DNA of 64,000 bases from Pedobacter sp. SYSU D00535 (lineage in GTDB: Bacteria > Bacteroidota > Bacteroidia > Sphingobacteriales > Sphingobacteriaceae), in contig NZ_JAFEWD010000012.1 in the NCBI RefSeq assembly GCF_017355855.1, forward strand, positions 62,001-126,000, written 5' to 3'. Positions 18,310 through 26,992 of this stretch are shown here, piece after piece; the stretch's first letter is position 1; each line of letters starts with the position of its first letter. Made by a program: the position numbers and the translations under genes. The notes below the pieces were generated by a model, which made no database searches, was not told the DNA's origin, and saw nothing but the letters and a program-made list of their open reading frames with translations.

Positions 18310-18615
18310 TTAACTACCGAAAAGGTTTCCAAGGCCCCCGAGCATTGACTGGCTCATGGCCTGCATCTCCGTTTGGTGAACGTTCTCTGCTTGCTCCAGC
18401 GCCTTATTTACTGCAACTGCCATCAGCTCCTCCAATTCTTCCTTATCCGCCGACTGCAAGAAGTCGTCATCTATAATGATCGATTTAATTTGCTTATTCC
18501 CTGTCGAAGTAACTTTAATTTTCCCGCCTTCTGCCTCACCTGTCACAGTGATGTTGTCCAGGCGTTTTTTGATCTCTTCGGCCTGCTGCTGAACTTGAAG
18601 TAATTTATCAAACAT
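18310..18615 (-). CDS. YbaB/EbfC-family nucleoid-associated protein
   Basis: A 101-residue DNA-binding protein. It has an N-terminal alpha helix (MFDKLLQVQQQAEEIKKRLDNITVTGEAEGGKIKVTSTGN), the characteristic beta strand GNKQIKSIIIDDDFL, and a C-terminal long helix ELMAVAVNKALEQAENVHQTEMQAMSQSMLGG. The members bind DNA as dimers and help shape the nucleoid, sometimes linked with recR/dnaX, which are not here. The UPF0173 gene follows with a 15-base gap. Upstream is a lone receiver in the same direction after a 45-base gap. Confidence 0.93.
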   Translation of the reverse strand: MFDKLLQVQQQAEEIKKRLDNITVTGEAEGGKIKVTSTGNKQIKSIIIDDDFLQSADKEELEELMAVAVNKALEQAENVHQTEMQAMSQSMLGGLGNLFGS

Positions 18616-18660
18616 GGCAATTGTATTGGTACTGCTATAACAAAAGCTTACTTTAAAAGT

Positions 18661-19041
18661 TTATCGGGTATTTCTGATAATGTCTGGAGAAAGGGGCTTA
18701 GATATAAAGCCGTGAACGTAAGAGTAGGTTTGGGAGCGAAGGATGTCCTTCTCGTCTACAGAAGAACTTACGATATATATTCGAATATTTTTAACAAGCT
18801 TATCGCGAATCATGTCAAATTTGTCGAGAAAATCCCAGCCATCAATAACGGGCATATTCAGGTCGAGCAAGATTACATCAGGCAGATTGTTTTCATTATC
18901 GAGATTCTCCTCCAGATACTCTAAGGCTTTTCCAGCCTCCGTATAGCTACCGTATTCTTCATAGATCTGATGCTTCTGAATCATTATCTGCGCTATTCGC
19001 TGGTGAATCGGATCATCGTCAATAATAATAACCTTGCTCAT
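18661..19041 (-). CDS. Stand-alone response-regulator receiver domain
   Basis: Single-domain receiver of 126 residues. It shows the acid triad D8/D9/D10, phosphoacceptor D60 (ILLDLNMPVIDGWDF), conserved Thr/Ser near 91 (VSSSVDEKD), and Lys in FISKPLSPD. There is no output domain, so it likely works as a phosphate relay or binding partner, like CheY-type or Spo0F-type receivers. No histidine kinase adjoins it, so it is an orphan in this window. The protein ends after IIRNTR with no sign of frameshift. Confidence 0.93.
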   Translation of the reverse strand: MSKVIIIDDDPIHQRIAQIMIQKHQIYEEYGSYTEAGKALEYLEENLDNENNLPDVILLDLNMPVIDGWDFLDKFDMIRDKLVKNIRIYIVSSSVDEKDILRSQTYSYVHGFISKPLSPDIIRNTR

Positions 19042-19208
19042 TGGCTTTAAACCTTACTCTTGTTGGAGAAATTTTTTAAATATAATCTAAACTATTTTAA
19101 ACGCAAGCAAACTCGATACGCTGTGTAAATATAACACTTTGCAAATATGCAGCAATCGTTACTAATTTTCATCATTTTGTAGAATAAAAGGGGAACAAAT
19201 TCCCCGTC

Positions 19209-20429
19209 CTAATCTTCTGATGTTTCCCCACTGCCTGTGTATGCTGATTTTCGAACTACGGGCATGCCTACAATATGAAAGAGTTCGTCTAGTTTCAGGA
19301 GACTGCCATTGGTTAGGTTACTAAGGAGGACGATTGTTACATCTGCCGTCAAATCCCGCAAATAGATGTGTCTAAAACCATGCCACCAGCCAGTATGATA
19401 TACGACGTGGTGACCATCTCCCTGAAAGGTCCGCCAACCGTATCCGTAATTAAAGTGCCCTCTGGACATTTCATTGTGACCTGTATAAGCGGAGTCTTGC
19501 CATGCCTTACTTAATAGCTTTTGCTCTTTCAATGCATGATCAAACAGATAGAGATCATGAATGGTACTGTAAATTCCCTTGTCGCCGACCGGGCCATCCA
19601 GGAAGTTTTGTACAACGGAGTATCTCCAGGTTCGATCATGTCCAACCACGTCTACCGGGATCTTTTCATACAAGGCTTTTGAATAAACAGCAGTATTTTT
19701 CATACCGGCCGGCTCAAATACGTTTTCCTTCATGAATTCGGTAAAACTCTTTCCAGACACTTTTTCTACTATGGCGGCTAACACCATGTAGTTGGAGTTA
19801 TTATAATGGAATTTGCGATTGGGTTGCGTATACGGAGCAGGCTTATGCTGTGCGATTAATTCCATCACGTCCTGATTCGAGATCCCTTTCCGCTCGTCCT
19901 TCTTTGCCTTCTTCCAAAGGTTGTCGACAAAATATACATAGTTCATCATGCCTGATCTGTGGCTGAGCAACATGCGGATGGTGATTCCCTCGTAAGGGAA
20001 GTTTGGATAAAACTCTTTCACTGTCTGATCGAGTTTAAGTTTACCCTGTTCAACCAACATCAATACTGCGGTGGCCGTCATGGGCTTAGTTACAGAGGCC
20101 AACTCAAACTTCGAATGAATGTCTAAACTATCCTTGTGAAGATAATCTGCCCAACCAATAGCGTTTTGATAGATTATCTTACCTTTTTTTGCAACCAGCA
20201 CATTTCCATTAAATCCTCGGGTACGATGGAGGTTTTTCATAAATGCATCTATCCTGGGTTCTTCATTTTTAGGGTCATACACCAGGAGGAGACTGTCCGC
20301 CCGGTCATCCTCAACCGTTCTGACCACCTTTTTATTTTTAGAAGAGCATGAAATAAACATTAAAAGAATGAAGGGAACAGGAATAAAGCTTCTGAAAAAT
20401 CTAACCATACACAAAAAACTATACCTCAT
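19209..20429 (-). CDS. Beta-lactamase-family serine hydrolase, lipoprotein
   Basis: Secreted, lipid-anchored 406-residue hydrolase of the beta-lactamase/DD-peptidase (class C) family. A hydrophobic signal ends in a lipobox LMFISC (Cys about residue 28) with charged SSKNKK after it. Active motifs: SxxK as SVTK in LASVTKPMTA, Y-x-N as YNNSNY, and a final HTG in YHTGWWHGF. The fold fits D-Ala-D-Ala carboxypeptidases, esterases and beta-lactamases, so antibiotic resistance cannot be inferred. An internal ATG at residue 8 is an alternative start. No operon partner. Confidence 0.9.
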   Translation of the reverse strand: MRYSFLCMVRFFRSFIPVPFILLMFISCSSKNKKVVRTVEDDRADSLLLVYDPKNEEPRIDAFMKNLHRTRGFNGNVLVAKKGKIIYQNAIGWADYLHKDSLDIHSKFELASVTKPMTATAVLMLVEQGKLKLDQTVKEFYPNFPYEGITIRMLLSHRSGMMNYVYFVDNLWKKAKKDERKGISNQDVMELIAQHKPAPYTQPNRKFHYNNSNYMVLAAIVEKVSGKSFTEFMKENVFEPAGMKNTAVYSKALYEKIPVDVVGHDRTWRYSVVQNFLDGPVGDKGIYSTIHDLYLFDHALKEQKLLSKAWQDSAYTGHNEMSRGHFNYGYGWRTFQGDGHHVVYHTGWWHGFRHIYLRDLTADVTIVLLSNLTNGSLLKLDELFHIVGMPVVRKSAYTGSGETSED

Positions 20430-20609
20430 AAAAAGGCGAAAATTAGAAATTATTACACGAAGTGTCTGAAAAGAGTTTTAAACAAATACGCTTTAAAGCA
20501 GATTATTTTAGGAAGTCAGTGAACGGAGGGAAAACGGCTCAAGTTGCAGAATGATAGATTTTTTACATTATGGGGCCTCAAAAATTTAAGGCGCACGGAA
20601 AATTTTATC

Positions 20610-20618
20610 TAAGTTTGC
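20610..20618 (+). promoter_or_regulatory. -7 element of the fumC promoter
   Basis: TAAGTTTGC is a full match to TAnnTTTG, 21 bases before the fumC ATG. No clear -33 TTTG at normal spacing. Confidence 0.5.
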
Positions 20619-20639
20619 GCCGACAAAATTCCTAAAACA

Positions 20640-22037
20640 ATGACTTTCAGAATAGAACGCGATACGATGGGCGACGTGCAGGTTCCTGCAGACAAATATT
20701 GGGGCGCCCAGACTGAACGATCAAGAAACAATTTCAAAATTGGACCTGAAGCTTCTATGCCTCAGGAAATAATTGAGGCCTTTGCCTACCTTAAAAAGGC
20801 GGCTGCTTATACTAACACTGACTGCGGCGTGTTACCAGCAGAAAAAAGAGATCTGATTGCACAGGTTTGTGACGAAATTTTAGCGGGTAAGCTAAGAGAC
20901 GAATTTCCTCTGGTGATATGGCAAACGGGATCAGGCACCCAGTCGAACATGAACGTGAACGAGGTAGTTGCTAACCGCGCGCATGTGCTGCAGGGAAACA
21001 AGTTGGGAGAAGGCAAGACCTTTGTCCACCCGAATGACGACGTGAACAAATCACAGTCATCTAACGACACTTACCCTACTGCAATGCACATTGCGGCATA
21101 CAAAATGGTGATGGAAGTGACTATCCCAGGCATTGAAAAGCTAAGAGATACACTGCAGGCTAAAGCAGAGCAATTCAAAGATATTGTTAAGATAGGCCGG
21201 ACTCACCTGATGGACGCCACTCCCCTAACCTTAGGACAGGAGTTTTCGGGATATGTTTCTCAGCTAAATCACGGTTTGAAAGCTCTAAGAAACACCTTAG
21301 ATCACCTGGCTGAATTAGCCCTGGGAGGAACTGCAGTTGGTACTGGAATTAACACACCAAAAGGTTACGATGTCAAGGTGGCCGAGTATATCGCTCAATT
21401 CACTGGTCTTCCCTTCCGTACGGCGGAAAATAAATTCGAGGCGCTGGCTGCTCACGATGCAATGGTAGAGACCCATGGCGCTTTGAAGCAAATAGCTGTA
21501 TCATTGATGAAAATAGCGAACGATATTCGTATGCTGGCTTCTGGTCCCCGCTCTGGTATTGGTGAATTATTTATTCCGGAAAATGAGCCGGGTTCTTCAA
21601 TCATGCCTGGAAAGGTAAATCCTACCCAAAACGAGGCAATGACGATGGTAGCAACCCAGGTAATGGGGAACGATGTTGCGATCTCGATTGGCGGCTCTAA
21701 TGGTCATTACGAGCTAAATGTCTTTAAGCCGGTTATTGCAGCGAACTTCCTACAGTCAGCGCGGTTAATTGGAGACGTTTGTGTTTCCTTCAATGATCAC
21801 TGCGCAGTTGGCATCGAGCCAAATTATGAGGGAATCAAAAAACACGTGGAGAACTCGCTTATGCTAGTTACAGCCCTGAACCCCCATATTGGTTACGAGA
21901 ACGCAGCCAAAATTGCCAAAAAGGCACATAAAGAAAACAAATCACTTCGTGAAGCTGCCCTTGAACTTGGATTGCTCACTAACGAGCAGTTTGACGAGTG
22001 GGTACGCCCAGAAGATATGATTGGTGGTTTAAAATAA
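20640..22037 (+). CDS. fumC: Fumarate hydratase class II
   Basis: Tricarboxylic-acid-cycle enzyme that converts fumarate to malate, iron-free class II. 465 residues, normal length. Markers: N-terminal [87 protein letters not shown], and the signature [16 protein letters not shown] (active-site serine loop). It is a tetramer in the cytosol in known cases. Its terminator-like hairpin begins 14 bases after the stop and runs up to the next gene's start (see hairpin entry). Confidence 0.97.
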   Translation: MTFRIERDTMGDVQVPADKYWGAQTERSRNNFKIGPEASMPQEIIEAFAYLKKAAAYTNTDCGVLPAEKRDLIAQVCDEILAGKLRDEFPLVIWQTGSGTQSNMNVNEVVANRAHVLQGNKLGEGKTFVHPNDDVNKSQSSNDTYPTAMHIAAYKMVMEVTIPGIEKLRDTLQAKAEQFKDIVKIGRTHLMDATPLTLGQEFSGYVSQLNHGLKALRNTLDHLAELALGGTAVGTGINTPKGYDVKVAEYIAQFTGLPFRTAENKFEALAAHDAMVETHGALKQIAVSLMKIANDIRMLASGPRSGIGELFIPENEPGSSIMPGKVNPTQNEAMTMVATQVMGNDVAISIGGSNGHYELNVFKPVIAANFLQSARLIGDVCVSFNDHCAVGIEPNYEGIKKHVENSLMLVTALNPHIGYENAAKIAKKAHKENKSLREAALELGLLTNEQFDEWVRPEDMIGGLK

Positions 22038-22050
22038 CCGCAAAGCTAAC

Positions 22051-22082
22051 ACCCCCCTTCGACTCGGAGGGGGGTACTTTTT
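22051..22082 (+). terminator. G/C-rich hairpin ending fumC and covering the next ribosome site
   Basis: Ten-base stem ACCCCCCTTC / GGAGGGGGGT (one G-U pair) with loop GACTC, followed by a T run (ACTTTTTAT). It is a good terminator for fumC. The right arm contains a GGAGG-like purine run only about 10-14 bases before the ATG of the following lipoprotein gene, so the hairpin could also hide that site. Confidence 0.8.
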
Positions 22083-22084
22083 AT

Positions 22085-22579
22085 ATGAGAAGTTGTTGTT
22101 TCCTGATACTTTTTAATTGTCTCTTTTTGTTGTCCTGCAAATTCAAGCCGAACTACCAGGAGCGGGGGACGGATTTTTTACAAGGCCTTTGGGAAGAAGA
22201 ACCGGTCGACTTCGCAGACAGTCTTTTGGTTTATACCAAACATCATATAAAATTCACCTGCGACTCTTTCTACGTGACGCTGAATACCCGAGCTAAGGTA
22301 AATTATTACGCTGATAGCTGCTTTAACGAAGGCGAGTGGAGCGAGTATGCCAAGGGAAATTACCTGGTTAGTAACGATACTCTTTACTTGCTGGGGACGT
22401 TTACTAAGTCAAATTACAAGCAAAAGCTGTCTGGTTGCTACCGGATTGGCCAGTATTTACCGGTTTTTTTAATAAAAAATACTTCTTCAGGTAAAATTGA
22501 GTTACAACATTTGCAGCAAAACATGCCTGTTACGCTAAAATTGAAAAAAAGGATTAACTGCGTACCACAACCTCTTTAG
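22085..22579 (+). CDS. Small lipoprotein of unknown function
   Basis: Not recognised. A 164-residue secreted lipoprotein: an N-terminal hydrophobic signal ends in a lipobox LFLLSC with Cys about residue 18, followed by KFKPNYQERGTDFLQGLWEEEPV. The rest is beta-rich with Tyr and Ser (for example YAKGNYLVSNDTLYLLGTF), and may fold as a small lipocalin-like sensor, but this is only suggestive. The in-frame extension upstream of 22085 runs into the fumC hairpin and has no signal, so the ATG at 22085 is preferred. It lies 5 bases before an S1/P1 nuclease and may be co-expressed with it. Confidence 0.78.
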   Translation: MRSCCFLILFNCLFLLSCKFKPNYQERGTDFLQGLWEEEPVDFADSLLVYTKHHIKFTCDSFYVTLNTRAKVNYYADSCFNEGEWSEYAKGNYLVSNDTLYLLGTFTKSNYKQKLSGCYRIGQYLPVFLIKNTSSGKIELQHLQQNMPVTLKLKKRINCVPQPL

Positions 22580-22584
22580 AAGAC

Positions 22585-23379
22585 ATGAAAAATATTCTTA
22601 AAAAATCCCTGGCGCTCGCATTACTTATATATGTCCCATTCAACAGCATGGCTTGGGGAATGTTAGGGCACCGAATTGTAGGACAAGTTGCAGAAACGCA
22701 TTTGAACGCAAAAACGAGAAAGGAAATCGCGAAAATACTTGGTTCCTCTTCGTTGGCGATGGAAGCTAACTGGATGGATTTCATTAAATCTGATCCTAGT
22801 TTCAGGTACTTAAACAACTGGCACTATATCAATTTTGCTCAAAATTTAAGTTACCCTCAAGTGCAGGAATATTTGAAGAAGGACACGACAACGAATGTGT
22901 ATACAAAGATTAACTTTGTTAGCAGCGAGCTTAAGAAAAAGGCAACTCCGCCAGAACTAAAGCTGATGTACCTTCGCATCCTGGTCCATTTGGTTGGAGA
23001 CCTCCATCAACCTATGCATGTGGGAAGAGCTGAAGATCAGGGTGGTAATGAGATCAGGGTGACCTGGTTCAACAAACAGATGAATCTCCACAGCCTTTGG
23101 GATTCAGACCTGATCGAATTTCAGCAGTTGAGTTATACCGAATACGCTAATGCGATTAATCATCCCAGCAAACAGCAGGTAAAAACCTGGCAGAGCGACG
23201 ATATGAGTAAATGGGTGTTCGAATCGTATGTGCTGGCGGATGAACTTTACAAGGAAGCAGAAAAGAATCAAAAATACAGTTTCCGTTATAACTTCGATCA
23301 TATCAAAACTGTTGATCAGCAGCTTTTGAAAGGTGGGGTAAGGTTAGCCGGATTACTGAACAACATTTTTGGCAGCTAG
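22585..23379 (+). CDS. S1/P1-family nuclease, secreted
   Basis: Zinc-dependent nuclease that cuts single-stranded nucleic acid (S1/P1 family), exported. The N-terminal signal ends at NSMA, giving mature protein that begins with Trp24 (WGMLGHRIVG), where the family uses the N-terminal Trp as a zinc ligand. Further zinc residues are in YLNNWHYINF, VHLVGDLHQPMHVGRAEDQGGNEI and LHSLWDSDL. 264 residues, typical. It might help take up phosphorus or nucleotides from outside nucleic acid, an inference only. The stop TAG is next to the ATG of the following phosphatase. Confidence 0.93.
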   Translation: MKNILKKSLALALLIYVPFNSMAWGMLGHRIVGQVAETHLNAKTRKEIAKILGSSSLAMEANWMDFIKSDPSFRYLNNWHYINFAQNLSYPQVQEYLKKDTTTNVYTKINFVSSELKKKATPPELKLMYLRILVHLVGDLHQPMHVGRAEDQGGNEIRVTWFNKQMNLHSLWDSDLIEFQQLSYTEYANAINHPSKQQVKTWQSDDMSKWVFESYVLADELYKEAEKNQKYSFRYNFDHIKTVDQQLLKGGVRLAGLLNNIFGS

Positions 23380-23380
23380 T

Positions 23381-23821
23381 ATGAAGATCTTAATGGTTTG
23401 CTTAGGCAACATTTGCCGGTCTCCCCTTGCTCATGGAATTATGGAGCATGTGGTAAAGGAAAAAGGGCTGAACTGGGATGTGGATTCTGCAGGTACTGGA
23501 GATTGGCATATCGGATCACCTCCTGATCGTCGTTCCATCGCGATAGCAAAAAAATATGGAATAGACATCTCCTCCCAATGCTGCCGACAGTTTTCCGCAA
23601 GCGACTTTGACGAGTTCGACCGGATCTATGTGATGGACAAGATGAACTTGCGAGATGTGCTGGCTCAGGCACGGTCAGAAGAAGACAAACAAAAAGTAAG
23701 GCTTCTACTGAACAAAGAAGTGGTTCCTGATCCCTACTACGAGGATGATCAATTCGACGCAGTTTTTCAGATGATCGAGAAAGGATGCAGAGAAATCATT
23801 AATGAAGAACTGTCTAAATAA
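23381..23821 (+). CDS. Low-molecular-weight protein-tyrosine phosphatase
   Basis: Cytosolic phosphatase of 146 residues. P-loop VCLGNICRSPLAHGIM with Cys7, Cys12 and Arg13 (CX5R), and the catalytic Asp loop VPDPYYEDDQFDAVF. Length and fold match the family; roles include dephosphorylating bacterial tyrosine kinases and arsenate reduction. The ATG at 23381 is chosen because the conserved MKILMVCLGN starts there; a TTG four codons earlier exists but lies inside the preceding gene. It begins one base after the nuclease stop, so the two are one transcript. Confidence 0.95.
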   Translation: MKILMVCLGNICRSPLAHGIMEHVVKEKGLNWDVDSAGTGDWHIGSPPDRRSIAIAKKYGIDISSQCCRQFSASDFDEFDRIYVMDKMNLRDVLAQARSEEDKQKVRLLLNKEVVPDPYYEDDQFDAVFQMIEKGCREIINEELSK

Positions 23822-23930
23822 ACCACAAATAAAAACAAACCGTTTCTAAACTTAAAGCAAGAGAAATTTGAAACTTTCTCGAATACAACCTCTTTCGGGG
23901 GAGAAAAGCGGGGCTTGGTTAAGGCCTGGG

Positions 23931-23960
23931 AACAAAAAAGCCCCTGGATACCCAGAGGCC
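23931..23960 (-). terminator. Terminator of the tandem secreted-protein genes (minus strand)
   Basis: On the minus strand the stem GGCCTCTGG / CCAGGGGC encloses a short GTAT loop and is followed by TTTTTTGTT. The stem has one mismatch. It lies about 20 bases after the last codon of the gene on the minus strand. Confidence 0.7.
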
Positions 23961-23980
23961 GCGTTTATTTAGATGAAAGA

Positions 23981-24571
23981 TTATTGCAGGGCTTTTACCA
24001 ACTGGGCAACCGGTACGCCAGCCGCAAACTTCTTTATCTCCTCTTCAGTAACGCCATCGGCCTTAAGCGTTAACAAAGAAGAGTTGAGAGGCAATTTAAT
24101 TTCATAGGATTCTTTGTTCGTTTCAGAATCAACGCTCTTTTCCAGCAATGCTTTATAGCCTTCCAGCTTGATAACTTTCTGATTGCCTCCGGCACCAACA
24201 AAAGGCAAGGCAAGGATAGCGTTTACTGAGGCCATAAGGGGCGAGTTGCCGATGATGTCGATAGACGCTTTTTTCTCTCCTGCTCCGTACTCCCGGTGGA
24301 TAACGATTCCGGCGAAGCCGGATGCTCCACTAACGTTATCGTTGCTTGTAACAGAATTAAGTGCTTCTAATTTAGCGGGAAGTAGTTTTAGGATTTCTTT
24401 TCCAGCCATAATATCTAACTCTTGCAGCATTTGCTGCATGGCGAACCTTGCTTCACTCAACTTGTTCGAACTGTATGACGTCCGTGCTGTTGAGAGGTGT
24501 TTATTGAAATCCTGAGCCTTAGCAGTAGTCAGGGCTAAAAAGCAACCGATCAGTAGAAATGTCTTTTTCAT
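23981..24571 (-). CDS. Secreted protein of unknown function, paralogue of upstream gene
   Basis: Not recognised. 196 residues with an N-terminal signal (MKKTFLLIGCFLALTTAKA, cleavage near residue 19). It is a shortened paralogue of the neighbouring upstream protein: LSTARTSYSSNKLSEARFAMQQ, LKLLPAKLEALN, and GIVIHREYGAGEKKASIDIIGNSPLMASVNAIL match stretches of the neighbour in the same order. It is predicted periplasmic or outer-membrane associated. No catalytic motif was seen. The two genes are separated by 9 bases and share a transcript; this one lacks the Ser/Gly-rich linker of its paralogue. Confidence 0.8.
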   Translation of the reverse strand: MKKTFLLIGCFLALTTAKAQDFNKHLSTARTSYSSNKLSEARFAMQQMLQELDIMAGKEILKLLPAKLEALNSVTSNDNVSGASGFAGIVIHREYGAGEKKASIDIIGNSPLMASVNAILALPFVGAGGNQKVIKLEGYKALLEKSVDSETNKESYEIKLPLNSSLLTLKADGVTEEEIKKFAAGVPVAQLVKALQ

Positions 24572-24580
24572 ATGCAGTGA

Positions 24581-25426
24581 TTATTGTTCTCCCAAAGTTT
24601 TTTTAATTCTGTCAATATCGAATTGTGAAGCGGCCGTCATCACTTCCTGCTCGGTTGAAAAGTTGATTCCCTCGAACACGATTAATGAGGATTGACCCAT
24701 TGGTACTGTCAATTTATAGCCCGAGCTTTCATCAAATTCAATCACTGCCCGGTGCCCTTTCAACTTAGTTTGCTTCCACTTCTGATCGCCTCCTGTCGTT
24801 TGAGCATAAGCTCCATTAGTTAGAAATAAATTAATAGCCGACATCATTACTGAATTATTGGCTATCGTAAGACTCAATTGCTTGTCGTCCTTCATATATT
24901 CACGATGGATAGTAAGACCAGCCCAGCCCCAACCATTACTTGTTACCTGGTCCTTTTCTGTTTGCTTAGGTAATCCTGATACTGCTTCAGGTAATGATTT
25001 CAAAAGATCTTGTCCGATTTCCATTTCTACGCCAAGCATAGCCTGTTGCAGTGCGTAGCGGGCTTCCCCAAAGCTGGAGGACTTGAACGCCGACTCTGCT
25101 GCGTTCAAATTTTCTTTTACATCCGGAGGGGTTGTTACCAGTCCCGCACCTCCTCTATTACGCGGCGACCCACTACCACTAGAATTCCCAGTGCTTCCGA
25201 ACGCTCCAGAACCTGATCCAGACGTCCCGTTTCCGTTCCCCTGATTAGAACCAGAACTCTCGCTTTCTTTTTCCTTCTTCTTCCCATTTAGAAGGTCGTC
25301 CACCTTTTTTTCGGCAGCGTCAGAGGCTTTTTGCTTGATACGCTGCATAAGTCCCTGACCATTCGCCTGAAGGCTGATCGCTCCGATCAGTAACAGACAA
25401 GGGAAAATGGTTTTCAATTTCAACAT
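24581..25426 (-). CDS. Secreted protein of unknown function with Ser/Gly-rich linker
   Basis: Not recognised. 281 residues. The signal peptide MLKLKTIFPCLLLIGAISLQANG is followed by a basic helix (MQRIKQKASDAAEKKVDDLL) and a long low-complexity Gly/Ser/Asn linker (about 50-95). The C-terminal ~190 residues are the domain shared with the downstream paralogue: ESAFKSSSFGEARYALQQAML, LLKSLPEAVSGLPK and GLTIHREYMKDDKQLSLTIANNSVMMSAINLFL. Copies in tandem suggest gene duplication. No charged active site was seen. It is first in a two-gene unit. The promoter is not clear. Confidence 0.8.
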   Translation of the reverse strand: MLKLKTIFPCLLLIGAISLQANGQGLMQRIKQKASDAAEKKVDDLLNGKKKEKESESSGSNQGNGNGTSGSGSGAFGSTGNSSGSGSPRNRGGAGLVTTPPDVKENLNAAESAFKSSSFGEARYALQQAMLGVEMEIGQDLLKSLPEAVSGLPKQTEKDQVTSNGWGWAGLTIHREYMKDDKQLSLTIANNSVMMSAINLFLTNGAYAQTTGGDQKWKQTKLKGHRAVIEFDESSGYKLTVPMGQSSLIVFEGINFSTEQEVMTAASQFDIDRIKKTLGEQ

Positions 25427-25579
25427 AAGTTTTAAGTTTAACGTTAGTGATTCAAAGGCATTGATGCTTGTGTAAGACGAGGGGCATACCCTATGTGCTA
25501 CAAGAAAAAGAAGAAAAAAATTTTAGCGGCTTGAAATACGGTGCTATGTAGATAATTTTCGGCAACAGCCCAGCTTTTG

Positions 25580-25588
25580 TACTTTTGC
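25580..25588 (+). promoter_or_regulatory. -7 element very close to the hisS start
   Basis: TACTTTTGC matches TAnnTTTG exactly. The G is only 5 bases before the A of the hisS ATG, so if this is the promoter the transcript would start at or beside the start codon. A leaderless or near-leaderless transcript is an inference. Confidence 0.5.
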
Positions 25589-25591
25589 GGC

Positions 25592-26974
25592 ATGGCAAAC
25601 ATCAGACCCTCTGTTCCAAAAGGAACCAGAGATTTTTCACCAGTAGAAATGGTGAAACGTAACTACATCTTCGACACAATTAAAGCAGTTTTTAGAAAAT
25701 ACGGATATCAGGAAATTCAAACTCCTTCCATGGAGAATCTGGAGACGCTGATGGGGAAGTACGGAGATGAGGGCGACAAGCTGATTTTCAAGATACTTAA
25801 CTCAGGTGATTTTTTGAAAGACGTAAACCTGGGCGCTACGGGCCTAGATGCGAAATCAGTCACACCCAAAATTTCAGAAAAAGCGCTCCGTTACGATCTT
25901 ACTGTACCTTTTGCCCGCTATGTGGTGATGCACCACAACGAAATTTCCTTTCCGTTCAAACGTTTTCAGGTACAACCAGTGTGGCGGGCAGACCGGCCGC
26001 AGAAAGGCCGTTACCGGGAGTTTTATCAGTGCGATGCGGACGTGGTGGGCTCCGAAAGCCTACTTAATGAAGCGGAGTTTATCCTAATCTACAATGAGGC
26101 TTTAACTAAGCTCGGCCTGAAAGACTTCACTATTAAGATCAACAACCGGAAAATCTTATCAGGAATTGCCGAAATAATTGGAAAGCCAGAGCTGATTGTG
26201 GAAATGACCGTTGCGATCGACAAACTGGATAAGATTGGATTGGAAGGTGTAACCAAAGAACTACTTGAACGAGGATTTACACCGGCAGATATAGACAAAC
26301 TTAAACCGGTTATTCTTCTACAGGGAAGCAATGAAGAAAAACTTGAAAGCCTCAAAGAAGTATTATCAAGCTCGGCGACCGGTTTGAAAGGAATCGAAGA
26401 GATCGAGTCGATTTTTTATTATTTGAAAAAGCTAGTTAGTGCTGACCAGTTGCTTACGGCGGTTGAATTGGACATTACGCTAGCCCGGGGACTCAACTAT
26501 TACACAGGTGCTATTTTCGAAGTGAAAACCAACGAGGTCGCTATGGGAAGTATCGGGGGCGGCGGACGATACGACGACTTGACAGGTGTTTTTGGCTCAA
26601 GGGAGAAATTAACGGGTGTGGGGATTTCTTTTGGTGCCGACCGTATTTACGATGTGTTAGAAGAACTGCAACTCTTTCCGGAGAATACCGCAGAAACCAC
26701 CAAAGTCCTTATAACTAATTTCGATCCGGAAGCAGAGGTTTATGCCCTGCCGCTTCTTCAGCAGCTGAGGACCAAAGGCATTGCTGCAGAGCTCTACCCA
26801 ACAGCTGCAAAAATCAAAAAACAGATGAGCTATGCAGATAATAAACAGATTCCGTTCGTAATTCTAATCGGCAGCGATGAGATGCAATCGGGACAGCTCA
26901 CGCTGAAAAACATGCGAAGTGGCGAACAGGAAAAATTGCCGATTGACCAGATAATCAGAAAACTAGTTGACTAA
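25592..26974 (+). CDS. hisS: Histidyl-tRNA synthetase
   Basis: Class II synthetase that charges tRNA-His. 460 residues. Motif 1 region [25 protein letters not shown], motif 2 [13 protein letters not shown]...[29 protein letters not shown], the His-specific block [19 protein letters not shown], and motif 3 region [12 protein letters not shown]. The C-terminal anticodon domain ends with [23 protein letters not shown]. The ATG at 25592 is favoured over a TTG five codons upstream, since [11 protein letters not shown] is the usual start and the TTG lies in the promoter element. The gene stands alone and converges on a methyltransferase gene. Confidence 0.97.
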   Translation: MANIRPSVPKGTRDFSPVEMVKRNYIFDTIKAVFRKYGYQEIQTPSMENLETLMGKYGDEGDKLIFKILNSGDFLKDVNLGATGLDAKSVTPKISEKALRYDLTVPFARYVVMHHNEISFPFKRFQVQPVWRADRPQKGRYREFYQCDADVVGSESLLNEAEFILIYNEALTKLGLKDFTIKINNRKILSGIAEIIGKPELIVEMTVAIDKLDKIGLEGVTKELLERGFTPADIDKLKPVILLQGSNEEKLESLKEVLSSSATGLKGIEEIESIFYYLKKLVSADQLLTAVELDITLARGLNYYTGAIFEVKTNEVAMGSIGGGGRYDDLTGVFGSREKLTGVGISFGADRIYDVLEELQLFPENTAETTKVLITNFDPEAEVYALPLLQQLRTKGIAAELYPTAAKIKKQMSYADNKQIPFVILIGSDEMQSGQLTLKNMRSGEQEKLPIDQIIRKLVD

Positions 26975-26992
26975 CTATCAATAAGGGGAGCT

